Of a DNA stretch of 64,000 nucleotides, positions 1 to 9,814 are shown one piece after another. The notes under the pieces are model-generated. The model was not told the origin of the DNA and made no database searches. It saw only the letters and a list, made by a program, of their open reading frames with translations. A program made the translations under genes and the position numbers. The stretch comes from Prorocentrum cordatum. Taxonomy: Eukaryota > Sar > Dinophyceae > Prorocentrales > Prorocentraceae. Position 1 is the first letter of the stretch. Each line of letters begins with the position of its first letter. Location: assembly GCA_963575745.1 (NCBI GenBank), contig CAUYUJ010015700.1, positions 151,808 to 215,807 of the forward strand, read 5' to 3'.

Positions 1-339
1 GATCAGGCACGGCGACTGAGGCAAACGAAACAAGACTGATCTACGCCCTCAAATTTAGCTGACCCGAAAATGGAGAATGCCAAGCCTGATTGGCATGAAA
101 CTGATATCAGGAGGCTCATCTCTCCTGAGCACTGCATCAACAGACTCCTCGGAGACCTCTGGCCACCGATTGAAGCCTGGAGCCAAGCGACCAACCGCAG
201 GAGCACTGGTACCTATTATCATCCTCTTCCACCTCCTACTCTTCTCCTCATCCTCCTCCTCCACACCATCATCAGCAGGTTCAAGTGTGCGATCATGATC
301 GTCATGATCTGCAACATGACCACACACAGACACACAAAC
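1..339. other. Left-edge sequence with no recognised gene
   Basis: Mixed-composition sequence that passes into CTC/CCT-rich DNA from about 225 and then into the CAT tract. Short open frames exist on both strands, but none has a recognisable motif. No function is assigned. Confidence 0.4.
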
Positions 340-1690
340 AACACAGCCACACGATCACGGTCAGCAGCAGAAGCATCATCATCATCTGCAGCAGCATCAT
401 AATCGTCATCATCAGCATCAGCAGCAGCATCAATATTATCATCAGCATCACCAAGACCAGCGTCATCAGCATCATCGCTGTCATCAGCCACAGCATCATA
501 ATCGTGATCATAATCACCAGCAGCATCATCGTCGCCTGCATCACACCATCAGCATCATCAGCATCATCAGTATCAGCATCATCATCACCAGCATCAGCAT
601 CATCGTCATCCTCATCATCAGCATCACCATCATCATCAGAATCATCATCACCATCAGTAGTAGCATCATCAGCAGCAGCATCAGCGTCACCATCAACCTC
701 ATCATAATCAGTATCATCAGCATCATCAGCAGCGTCGTCATAATCATCAGCATCAGCATCAGCATCATCGGCGTCGTCGTCATCATCATCACCCTCATCG
801 TAATACTCCTCGTCATCACCTTCATCATCATCAGCATCACCACCGCCATCATCATCAGCGTCATCATCATAAGCATCGTCATCAGGATCATCATCATCAT
901 CACAAGCAACAGCGTAAGTATCAGATTCGTCGTCGTCGGCTCCGAAGCATCATCACCGTCAGCATCACAGTCGACGACAACGACGACATCGTGTCTCTCG
1001 TCACGGCGATCTTCAAAATAATCATCATCGTCACAATCATCATCATCATCATCATCATCATCATAATCATCGTCATCAGCAGCAGCAACAGCAGCAGCAG
1101 CTTCATCATCGTCATCATCAGCATCAGCAGCAGCAGCATCATCGTCATCGTCGCCGTCATCCTTTTTCATCACCACCACCATCACCACCACCACCATCAT
1201 AATCATCATCATCAGCAGCATACGCATCATCATCATCGTCATCATCGGTACGATCATCAGCAGCATCAGCATAACGATCGCCATCGCCATCGTCTTCATA
1301 ACATCGCAACCATCACCGGTGTCATCACCATCATCGTCAACATCGCCATCATCGTCATCGTAATCGTCATCATCAACATCAACAACGTCACAAACAACCC
1401 CATAGTACCAGGGCCATCAGTGCCGCTATCATCGAAAACATTATCACCAGCATCGTCATCGTAATCGCGCTAATGATCGTTATCATGATCGCCATCGTCA
1501 TCATCGTAAGCATCATGATCACTGTTGTCGTTGCCATCGTCGTCGTCAACATCGTCGTCGTCAACGTCGACAAGCCGTCCTCGATCCTCTTCATCGTCAT
1601 TGTCATCAGCTTCATCGGCGTCACCGTCGCCACGTCGTCCTCAGTCCTCATTCGCCTCCTCCTCCGTATTGTCCTTCTCCTCATTCGCCT
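340..1690. repeat. Imperfect CAT/CAG/CGT trinucleotide tract
   Basis: More than 1.3 kb is built from CAT (ATC, TCA) triplets with frequent CAG, CGT and CAC variants. The open frames running through it encode only Asp, Met, Ile, Ser or His runs and are by-products of the repeat. The tract ends about 35 bases before the first terminal repeat of element 1. A purer CAT tract follows the other end of that element, so the element appears to lie within CAT-rich DNA. Confidence 0.9.
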
Positions 1691-1724
1691 CCAGTGCAGT
1701 TCACGATTCCGCCTCCGCCTCTAA

Positions 1725-1879
1725 GATGTTTGGTAAAACTGATGGGTCTCCCCGTTTCCAGGACTGGCGCGGGCTTTCTCCCTTGGCCCCCTCGCTCCTG
1801 CCCTTGCCTCTTGCTTGCCCTCTCTCCCCCTCCTTTCCCACCGCCGTTCGGCGGCTCAAGCCTTTTGAGGCCAACCTGG
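1725..1879 (+). repeat. Element 1 terminal repeat A1
   Basis: Begins GATGTTTGGTAAAACTGATG and matches 15972-16126 with only a few substitutions. It is pyrimidine-rich and ends in a short hairpin region (GGCTCAAG.CTTTTGAGGCC). It marks the 5' end of element 1. Confidence 0.88.
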
Positions 1880-2186
1880 GGGTCGGCCTCAGGTGGCCTA
1901 AGGCCGGGCCCCGAGACCGGGGCCGGAAGACCTTCGGTCCAGGTTCGGGCACGAAGGGGGGCGCCCGCGGCCATGGGGCTGCGCCTGGCGCCGCGCGGCC
2001 GGGGGGCGGCGGCACCGCTGCCCGGGGGCGCGCAGCTACGCAGCGGCGGAGGGCCCGGGCGCCGAGCGGCGCCGGCTAGAGCCAGCCGCGGAACACCCGG
2101 GGGCGAGGGGGTGGGCGCCGTGGCGTGGCAGCCCCCCGCCGCCGCCGAGCGGGCGGCCAGGCGCGCGTCAGCGCCGGCGCCCGCTC

Positions 2187-5100
2187 ATGGCCAGGCGAGG
2201 GCGGCGAAGCGCATACGTGCGCCAGGGCCCGCCTGGAGGGGCTGCCCCGGGGCCCCGGCGCTGTCGCTCGCCGGCGGGCGCCGCGGCTGGGGTGCAGCTC
2301 TGGGGAGACAGCCAGCGCCGAGCTCGCGCCGGAGCTGGCAGGCCCCGACTTCGAGGCCTACTACGACGACGAGGCGAGCGTGGACATGAAGGGGTTCTGG
2401 CTCGACGGGCCCTGGACTCCGCCACGCACGTGGACACGCTGCCGGACGAAGTGCACTCCACCAGCGCACGTGCCGCTCCGGCGAGGAGCGAGGAAGGGGG
2501 GCCGCCGCGCGAGCGCTCCGCGCCGCCGGCTGACCCACCTCCCCAGGGCCCGACCCACACCCCCCCCGACTCCCCCGACAGGGACCCCTCGTCCTGGATC
2601 CGGGGTTGGGGTCTTGTCGGCATCAGTTGGAGAGACATCGGCAACCGCACGCACTGGTTTGCCGAGGGGATGGGCGGGGGCACCTTCAGGGCCGTGGGAA
2701 GCTTCAGGTCTGCCTTCTCGACTCGCGAGGCAGGAGGCTGGCTGAGCTCCGACGGCGGCTGGGTGCTGTACATGGCCGACCAGGTGGGCCTCTACCTGTT
2801 CGGCTCGGCGTGGCCATTGGTCGCCGGGCTCATGGCGATCTTCTCCGGCACCGGCGTGGTCGCGCACCTTGCCCACAGCCTGAGGACGCTCTTCGCACCC
2901 TGCAGCTGGGCGGCCTGGACATGCGGCTCGGTGCTGGCGTGCTGCCCCTGCCCGAGGCGCAAGACGCCTGGCGAGGCTAAGCTTGACAAGCTGGCCCCGC
3001 CGGCAGCGCCGCCTCTCACTGACGCGGCGTGGCACGGCGCAGCCGCAGGCGCGGGCCCGACCACCGACTGGTACCGCAAGAGCATTAAGGAGGGCAGGGG
3101 CTCCAAGCGCGGCCAGAACGACCTCCTGATCAGGGTCGACTACCGGGTCGCGCGCCTCAAGCTCAACATGACGTCCCCGGAGCGTTTCAATCGCCAGGGA
3201 TTGTGGGTTGAATATGACTCCGTGAAGGGCGCGAGCGACAAGGGCTTCAGGCGCGAGCTGGAGCAGCGCGACCCGCGCTGGCTTCACCTGTGTCGTTCCA
3301 CCAGCTGCACTGGATGCAAGGGGCGCGAGAACGAGCTGCACTGCAAGGAGTACGCCGCCCTCGACAACGAGGCTATCGTGGACCTCGGCGATTACTCAAA
3401 GTTCACGCCGTGCCGGGTCTTCGTTTGGCTCTGGAGGTTGTTGGGCCTCGTCTACAAGCTGCTGCTGTACGTCCTCTCATGGCTCTCATGCTGCGGGGGG
3501 TGCATCTGCCGCCGGCGACGCCGCCGTCGCAAGACTGGCGATGCGGAGCCTGGCGTGCAGGGATCCGTGGCGAGTTTGCTTGACAAGGAGTCCGAGTCCG
3601 AAGTGGATGTCGAGGATAACCCCTGCGAGGCGGTGAAGGTGGGGCTCATGATCAAGGGCAAGATGCGCCCGCTGGCGCCTGAAGGCTGTCGTGACGCCGC
3701 ACGCGGCGATCCGACCGTGCCGTTGGCGGAGGACGGCCGAGCCTCGGACCTCACCCCCCCCAGCGAGGGGAATGCGACAGCCTGCCTCTGCGAGCATCAC
3801 AGGCAGATCTACATGGTCCTACGCTATGGCGAGAAATGCTCCCAGGTGACGTGCTTCCGCGAAGCGGTGGGCAACGCCTCGGGGGCCCCGCTCTGCCTGC
3901 AGCACCTTGGAGGCGACGCCGCCAAGGCCCTCCATGACACCCCCACGGGCGTCGGGTTCCTTGCGGACCTGCGGCGTCGAACTCGGAGGAGCCCTGCTCC
4001 GCGGAGCCGCACGCCGGACCGCGCCGCCGCTGCACCAACCCGGAGTCGCACTCCAGAACGCTCTGCCCCAGCGGTCTCCGCCCAAGAGGCACCCGCCAGC
4101 CCAGGTGACCCTGTCCCCGCGCCGGCTGGGCCACCGAGTGTGCGCTTCGAGGCGCCGCCGGTCCCCGAGTTCCCCAAGCCGCCCACGCCGCCGCCCATGC
4201 CGCTCGGGCGGCATTTCATCGTCCGGGCGAGGGCACAGCGGCCAGAGGGAGCGCAGTGGATGATTTTCAGGGGAAGGGCTGTCGACGCCGCCGCGGCCAG
4301 TGCAGTTGCTGACTACCTCGACGGTGCAATGGCTCTCGAGGTGGAGGACCCGACTGGCGCGACGATCCGCTTCCTCGTGAAGCCCGACGGCGTCATCCGT
4401 GCGCCTGCCCCAGGGCCCTCAGGGCGTTTGCCCGCAGGGTTCATCGAGGAGATGCTGCACCACGCGCCCCTGGGCAGCGAGGAGCTCGGCATCAGCGTCT
4501 CAGCGACCAACATACCCGAGAAAGTCTGGCACAAGTTGGCGGCGTGGCACGGGCTCCCCGTGGGCGGTCGAGCCGGGCCACTCAGCGAAGCTCGCTGGCG
4601 GCTGCTCCGCGAGAAGGTGGCCAGCTTGGTCAGGTGGCACCCCGAGGGAGGCGTGGCGCCCAGTCCGAGCTTCGAGGCGAGAGCTACGGAGGCGGACGCC
4701 AAGTTGCGCAGCCACTGGCAACGGCTTGATCGCAGCAGCTCGCCCAGACCGCCAGCTGGGGCCACACGCCGCGGCTCACGCTCCCCGTCAGCCGAGGGCG
4801 GGCGAGCGGCCAGCTCCGAGGCACCAGTGTCGGGGGAGAGCCAGCAGGGGGACGACGGCGGGGACATGATGGCACGCTACCTGGAAGAGAAGGCTCGCGG
4901 GTCGAGCGACGCGGCGGCGGTGCAGAGTGCGGCCGCCGGCTTCGACGAGGAGGCCCAACAAGTGCTCGCTAGCCTTGTCCGCAACGCCCAGCACCTCAAG
5001 CAACAGACGATCGAGCCGGAGGAACTCGCTCGGCTCGATGGGCACATCAGCAGCTGGGAGGCGCTTCAGCAGGTGCCCTCGCGACCTCAGACCCCAGAGG

Positions 5101-5714
5101 CGACGCCGAGCAGCCTTCAAGGGCCCCTCAAGCTCCCGCCCGAGCGCCCGCGTTCGCAGGGGCCGCCGGCCACCCAGGCCGACAGCGCGCCCCTGTTCGA
5201 AGCGCGGCCACCCCGCTCGCCAGCGGCAGCCACATCAGCCTTCGCCTTGGGGTCGCGGGACGCCGGCCCCCCAGTGACCACAGCCGGGTTGGGCCCGGTC
5301 GTCCGCCCACAGGCCCCGAACATCGGGGCCCTGTTCCGCTACGATCAGCACATCAGAGACTTGGGTCTACCCCCCGGTCTGACTGCAGCCCCAGCACGCT
5401 ATGCAGCGGGAGCCCCGGAGGAGGGCGGAAGCAGCGACCCGTTCGGCCTCGCACACCCCGGAGCACCCATGGACGCGAACGCCACGCGGATGCTACACGC
5501 CGTGGAAGGAGTCGCCAGTGCTCGCCAGGGTGACAAAGCGGCCCAGCGGGGGACAGTGGCTGCGCTGGGGAGAGCGGAGGAGCTGGATGTCTACTTGGCG
5601 CGCGGGTGTGGCCAGCTGACCGTGGAGGTCTGCGACGAGGTCCTTGGGCGCGAGCTGTTCTACGCCCTGCGCCGGACGTGCGAACAGAACAAGGCCTTGA
5701 TGCTTGCCGTTTAG
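2187..5714 (+). CDS. Element 1 ORF1: large protein with membrane segments and two Cys/His modules
   Basis: An open frame of 1175 codons, function unknown. Hydrophobic stretches lie near residues 199-231 and 237-255, and a third at 411-436 is followed by CCGGCIC and a run of seven Arg. This looks like membrane segments with a basic cytoplasmic stop. Between them is a Cys/His cluster (LCRSTSC.GCKG....HCKE, residues 367-389). Residues 533-575 form a second conserved module (CEHH, KCSQVTC, CLQHLGG). The rest is Pro/Ala/Arg-rich and probably disordered. The relative at 59.5-61.9 kb conserves the membrane region and both Cys/His modules, so this frame was under coding constraint. By comparison with that copy, the true start may be the ATG at 1973 in another frame, with indels near 2.2-2.45 kb, because an acidic stretch (YYDDEASVD) lies out of frame at 2360. 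It occupies the place of a retroelement ORF1/gag. Confidence 0.75.
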   Translation: MARRGRRSAYVRQGPPGGAAPGPRRCRSPAGAAAGVQLWGDSQRRARAGAGRPRLRGLLRRRGERGHEGVLARRALDSATHVDTLPDEVHSTSARAAPARSEEGGPPRERSAPPADPPPQGPTHTPPDSPDRDPSSWIRGWGLVGISWRDIGNRTHWFAEGMGGGTFRAVGSFRSAFSTREAGGWLSSDGGWVLYMADQVGLYLFGSAWPLVAGLMAIFSGTGVVAHLAHSLRTLFAPCSWAAWTCGSVLACCPCPRRKTPGEAKLDKLAPPAAPPLTDAAWHGAAAGAGPTTDWYRKSIKEGRGSKRGQNDLLIRVDYRVARLKLNMTSPERFNRQGLWVEYDSVKGASDKGFRRELEQRDPRWLHLCRSTSCTGCKGRENELHCKEYAALDNEAIVDLGDYSKFTPCRVFVWLWRLLGLVYKLLLYVLSWLSCCGGCICRRRRRRRKTGDAEPGVQGSVASLLDKESESEVDVEDNPCEAVKVGLMIKGKMRPLAPEGCRDAARGDPTVPLAEDGRASDLTPPSEGNATACLCEHHRQIYMVLRYGEKCSQVTCFREAVGNASGAPLCLQHLGGDAAKALHDTPTGVGFLADLRRRTRRSPAPRSRTPDRAAAAPTRSRTPERSAPAVSAQEAPASPGDPVPAPAGPPSVRFEAPPVPEFPKPPTPPPMPLGRHFIVRARAQRPEGAQWMIFRGRAVDAAAASAVADYLDGAMALEVEDPTGATIRFLVKPDGVIRAPAPGPSGRLPAGFIEEMLHHAPLGSEELGISVSATNIPEKVWHKLAAWHGLPVGGRAGPLSEARWRLLREKVASLVRWHPEGGVAPSPSFEARATEADAKLRSHWQRLDRSSSPRPPAGATRRGSRSPSAEGGRAASSEAPVSGESQQGDDGGDMMARYLEEKARGSSDAAAVQSAAAGFDEEAQQVLASLVRNAQHLKQQTIEPEELARLDGHISSWEALQQVPSRPQTPEATPSSLQGPLKLPPERPRSQGPPATQADSAPLFEARPPRSPAAATSAFALGSRDAGPPVTTAGLGPVVRPQAPNIGALFRYDQHIRDLGLPPGLTAAPARYAAGAPEEGGSSDPFGLAHPGAPMDANATRMLHAVEGVASARQGDKAAQRGTVAALGRAEELDVYLARGCGQLTVEVCDEVLGRELFYALRRTCEQNKALMLAV

Positions 5715-5744
5715 ACACCCACGACCGTGTCCAACCGAATCGCG

Positions 5745-8534
5745 ATGGCATGCGCCTCGCTCAACTTCGGCGGCAGCAGCCTGGACAACTTAGCTCCGTG
5801 GTCGGCCTCCGTGGCGGACTTCCCGACGCGCAAGACGGTCGCGTTCGACAAGTACAGCGCACCGCACGACACCAAGCTGAAGCCCGGGCCCAGGGCCCCC
5901 GTGGTCTTTGACCAGTGGGAGCGGCAGGCCCAGAACATGACCAAGTTCTTCGGGCTCGTCTTCGGACGAGAGCATATCAAAGAGCGCCTGGACTGCCTGG
6001 AGACCCTCGCGCGGGAGTGCGAGAGGGACGACCATGCTTTCCCGCCCAAGTTCGTCTACGAGCTATGGGAAGAGCTGTGGTCGACCTGGTGTGAGCGCCT
6101 CCGAAAGAAGAAGCGAGGCCTCCTGCGCGTGCTGCAGACAGACAACCCCCGGAAGGAGGATCTCAAGATGGTGGCCTTCGCCCCCAGGGCGGACGGGCGC
6201 CCGGCGCTCGTCTTCCCCAACGTTTTTGACCTCGAGTCCCCCACGGGCTACTACCTGGAGGTCGTGCGTCCCCGACAGCAGCGCTATCTGCAGACCGCCC
6301 TCAACGACTCGATGCATGGAGTGCGCGGCGCCCCAGGCAGCAAAGCCGGAGAGGTCGGAGGAGAGAGAGACGAACCAGCCGCGGAACCGCAGGATCAGCG
6401 AGCAGGGGCTGCCGTCAGGAAGATGCCCAAGGCCAAGGCACAGCCGAAGACCAACAACGCACGTGCTGCCTACCCCGCGGGCAAGCGGCTGAACGCGCAG
6501 GAGATCAAGCTCTCCGTCCGGCACGCGCCCTGCGATAAGCAGGGCAAGCCGCTCTGCTGGGACAACTCGACCTGGATAGGCTGCAAGAAGGGCGCTCAGG
6601 GGTGCTCGCATTCACACGAGCTCATCAAGGGCCTGAAGGACGTGCACTGGACCGTGCAGTGTCAGCTGCTCAGGCGGGGCGGACTCCGCAACGCCGCCAA
6701 GATCGACCCAGCTTCGGTCAACGGGCGGATCGCGCAGCTGCGGGCCCAAGCTAAGACCGAAGCGGACGGCAAGCGAGCTGCAGGTGCGGGGGCGGCGGAG
6801 AGCCAGCCGACCAAGACAGGCTGGGCGCCACCCGACGAGTACGCCGAGGTTCAGTGCACCGAGCTCGAGTCAGAGCTCCGCGAGGCCGCCCAGGGACCCG
6901 ACGCCACCTGGTTGGAGGACCCACGAGCCGACAGCCCAGCCCTGGTTGGGACGAGCGTCTGCACAGACGAGGGGGCATTGGCCCAGCGGAAGCTGCTCGA
7001 TGCCGTCCAGGAGAGCGGGGTGCTCGACTCCGTGAGCCACGCCAGCGACTACATGCGGTCGCACGTCCTGGCCCGCCTTGCCTGCGCCCGAGGGCGCGAG
7101 GAGGAGCTCTCAGTCGAACAGGTACTTCTTGAGGCGACGCGCCACGGCGGGCCCACCCTGGCTGCCGAGGCTAGCGAGCTCCTGGACCGCATCGGGGCGA
7201 AGGCTGGCAGACTGGGGGCTGACCCCGACGTCATCATCACGCCGGTGCGGTGGAATGCCGAGAAGTCAGTGGGGCAAGGTTCCGTCACGGTGCAAGGCCA
7301 GACTCGGCACTACCTTGACTACCAGGACCAGTTGCCCCTCGATGAATGCGTCGCGAAGCGTCTGCACGTACCCGCCGGAGTCTCGGAGGAGCGCCAGTGT
7401 CTCCCACTCCACCTGGCAGCAGCCAAGCTCTGGGTGCAGCTCGAAGCACCACCTGACGCCCAGCAAGTCAAGGACCTGGCCATTGAGATCCGCAGAGACC
7501 TCCTGGAGAAAGCGACCGACGCTGCTGCGGGCCTCGCCGATGCTCCACCTTGGATATCTTCCAGGGAGGCTGAGGTCCGGATGCACATCCACGACGCGGT
7601 GCACCGCGACCACGACAAGGATTTCAGGTGCGTCGCGCTCTTCCCGTGCGAGGCGTTGGAGGAGGTGGTACTCAGAGTATGGCGGGCTGATCATTGGGGA
7701 CACTTGGATATCGACACAGTCCTTCCCGCGGGAGAACCCAAGCAGAAATGCCACGTGATCATCCATCGCGGGCATATGCGAGTCCTTCACCCCCCGTCCG
7801 GCGCTGAAGGTCGGCGAGTGGCAGAAGAGCTGATCCGCACCTGGGCCACGAGCGGGAAGGACCTCAAGGAGCTCCCCACCATGGGCTGGGAAACATATCT
7901 GGCCTCCGAGGAGGATGGCATCCCAGCGGTGTCCAGCAAGCCCCCACCGTGTCAGCACTGCAGGGCACTCGCTGCGCAGCAGCAGCAGCGCGGAAGAGCC
8001 GCCGGCGGTGCACCCGCCGTGGTCGAGCTCTCTACCGAGGTGGCCTGCCCAGACTTCAGGGACCTGGAGCCTTTGCGCCCCCGACCTGCTCTCGCGTGGG
8101 GACTCAGGGCGCGGGAGATCTTCGCTGGCACGGGGCGCTGGACACAGGCCATGAAGAATGCGGGCATTGCTACCAGCGAGTCCGTCGAGTACTTCGGGCA
8201 GCCTCTTCTTGGCAAAGACCCCAGGCCGCAGTTCGACATCCGCGACCCGCTGGTGCGAGAGCGCCTGTGCCAGGAGTTCAACGCACCTCCGGGCCCCGAC
8301 GAGGCTAACGTGCTGCAGTTCGCTCCACCCTGCGTGAGCGATTGCCCCTGGCAGCTGGCAGCAGGAGGGACGAGAACCTTCGAGTGCCCGGATGGGACTG
8401 GAGAGCGCCAAGTCGAGGTCGACGGCAACGTGTTCGGGGAGTTCGCGTGCATAGGGGCGAAGCGGGGCCACGAGGCAGGGCGCGAGTTCCTCATCGAGTC
8501 CTCAGCGCGGGACGGCCGGCACCCCAAGCTTTGA
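5745..8534 (+). CDS. Element 1 ORF2: CCCH zinc finger and methyltransferase-like domain, cut by a TGA
   Basis: The frame is open from 5727 and its first ATG is 5745. The N-terminal third is gag-like and charged. Near residues 262-294 is a CCCH-type finger (C-X8-C-X6-C-X3-H, ending CSHSHE), slightly wider than the usual C-X5-C spacing. A central region (residues about 500-740) is unrecognised, and I note an HVIIHRGHMRVL stretch there. From about residue 790 a SAM-methyltransferase-like pattern appears: EIFAGTGR, then FAPPC, then IESS. It matches the order of motifs in element 2 (LFSGTG, APPCSTWS, ALENPRSS). The frame stops at TGA 8532-8534 in the middle of this domain and continues in the same frame at 8547. 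The stop therefore looks like a nonsense mutation. Confidence 0.7.
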   Translation: MACASLNFGGSSLDNLAPWSASVADFPTRKTVAFDKYSAPHDTKLKPGPRAPVVFDQWERQAQNMTKFFGLVFGREHIKERLDCLETLARECERDDHAFPPKFVYELWEELWSTWCERLRKKKRGLLRVLQTDNPRKEDLKMVAFAPRADGRPALVFPNVFDLESPTGYYLEVVRPRQQRYLQTALNDSMHGVRGAPGSKAGEVGGERDEPAAEPQDQRAGAAVRKMPKAKAQPKTNNARAAYPAGKRLNAQEIKLSVRHAPCDKQGKPLCWDNSTWIGCKKGAQGCSHSHELIKGLKDVHWTVQCQLLRRGGLRNAAKIDPASVNGRIAQLRAQAKTEADGKRAAGAGAAESQPTKTGWAPPDEYAEVQCTELESELREAAQGPDATWLEDPRADSPALVGTSVCTDEGALAQRKLLDAVQESGVLDSVSHASDYMRSHVLARLACARGREEELSVEQVLLEATRHGGPTLAAEASELLDRIGAKAGRLGADPDVIITPVRWNAEKSVGQGSVTVQGQTRHYLDYQDQLPLDECVAKRLHVPAGVSEERQCLPLHLAAAKLWVQLEAPPDAQQVKDLAIEIRRDLLEKATDAAAGLADAPPWISSREAEVRMHIHDAVHRDHDKDFRCVALFPCEALEEVVLRVWRADHWGHLDIDTVLPAGEPKQKCHVIIHRGHMRVLHPPSGAEGRRVAEELIRTWATSGKDLKELPTMGWETYLASEEDGIPAVSSKPPPCQHCRALAAQQQQRGRAAGGAPAVVELSTEVACPDFRDLEPLRPRPALAWGLRAREIFAGTGRWTQAMKNAGIATSESVEYFGQPLLGKDPRPQFDIRDPLVRERLCQEFNAPPGPDEANVLQFAPPCVSDCPWQLAAGGTRTFECPDGTGERQVEVDGNVFGEFACIGAKRGHEAGREFLIESSARDGRHPKL

Positions 8535-8546
8535 GATCGCCCCTGC

Positions 8547-9533
8547 ATGAGAGCTCTGGCGCGCGCGACTGGGGCCCGAGTCATCGCGATAGACATGTGC
8601 GAGTGGGGACTCGCACCCCCGGACGAGCCCCAGCATCGGTATCAGAAGCGAACTTGGTGGCTGGCATCGCTAGGGCTCTATCCCTACGCTCTGATCCTGG
8701 CCAGGAGGTGCACGGGCCAGCACACGCGCCGCATGTTGGAGGGAGGCTTGCCACACGACCTGACGGACACCCAAATGGAGGCCTACAACCTAGACACGCG
8801 CATGCGGCTCAGCAAGGCCGAGGCAAGCGAGCTGATCAACCTCAGCACCAAGTTGGGCGAGGTCAGCGGGTGCTATGGCCTTGGCGAAGACGGCGCCACC
8901 GTCAAGCTGCCCCCGGACGACAAGCTACTCCGCGTGAACCAGCTCATCGCGCAGGCCGCCCCGGACAATTTTCATTGGGCCAGGGTTGACTTCCGCACCA
9001 AGCGGCACTACTCTGCACTGCCTGAGAACCAGTTGGCCCTCTACTTCGGGAGGGCCCCCGAGGGCGAGCTCCGCTTCACCGTCAGCACGCAAGCCCCACC
9101 CAACCTGGAGGGTGGAGGGCGCGTCCCCAGCGGCACCCCCCAGCTCAGCGCTGCAGTGAAGGGGGAGCTGGGAAGCGCTGGCTTCGGGCTGGGATTGCGG
9201 GGCATACGGAGGACCCAGCGCGCGGGGCAGCATGCGCCGCGGCTGCGCGCTGCCTGGGCAGCCGCGCTGAAAGCAGCGGCTGCCGGCACCGCCCCGGAGA
9301 AGCTGGAACAGCAGATCGCGGCGATGGACGCCAAGGCGCGGGCTTTGGAAGAGAAGTTGGAGAGCAAGGTGGCGCGGGCCGGGCGCCCTGACGCCCTGGA
9401 ACAGGACCCCCCTCCTTCATCTCGACCCTCGGCCTGTGCGGCCGAGAGCGCTGGGACTGAGGACGGGGCCACTGGCGAGCTCGGCGAGAAGTGCGGCAGC
9501 TTGAGGAAGGACGCCATCAGCAGCCGAACATAG
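8547..9533 (+). pseudogene. Continuation of ORF2 beyond the in-frame TGA
   Basis: Same reading frame as ORF2, separated from it by one TGA. The start of this segment completes the methyltransferase-like domain with AIDMCEWGL, KRTWWLAS and RRCTGQH...LEGG. Element 2 ends its methyltransferase with the parallel elements DFCQHG, RC.GR.GLCSKT and H..LEGG. The rest is Ala-rich with a likely coiled coil at about 9290-9370 (EKLEQQIAAMDAKARALEEK). The ATG at 8547 could restart translation, but I read the segment as the severed C-terminus of ORF2. An interval of about 280 bases follows with only short overlapping frames (a basic, Gly/Arg-rich frame from 9550). Confidence 0.6.
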
Positions 9534-9814
9534 GAGGATCGGGGCGGATGTGGTTGCGGCCACAACAGCAGCTGGCTGGAGGCCCCTCGGGGCTGCTGCA
9601 ACATCTCGGGCTGCCTACCCCACCCGGAATGGAGAAGCTCAGCGGAGGTCAAGATTGACGAGGGCTCAGAGGGCCCCCGTAGGGGGCGGTCGTTCAAAGG
9701 ACGGCTACCCGGAGAGAGACGCGGCGGAGGAGGACGGCGGGGACTCAAAGGGCGAACGCCAAGGGGAGGACGAGGCGGAGGTGGAGACCGACGGCGAGCC
9801 GACCATGATCGAGT

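Noticed and set aside
219-1464. Long frames of poly-Asp, poly-Met, poly-Ile/Ser on both strands
   Set aside because: They are translations of the CAT/CAG trinucleotide tract in different phases, with no start context or motif.
2361-3341. 326-codon minus-strand frame opposite ORF1
   Set aside because: Antisense shadow of a GC-rich coding region; the plus frame is supported by homology to the copy at 60 kb, the minus frame is not.
7560-7830. Central region of ORF2 as an OTU-type or other protease
   Set aside because: A single HVIIHRGHMRVL resemblance; no ordered catalytic triad could be placed.
7266-8471. 401-codon minus-strand frame opposite ORF2
   Set aside because: Antisense shadow in GC-rich DNA with no motif; the plus strand has methyltransferase-like motifs here.
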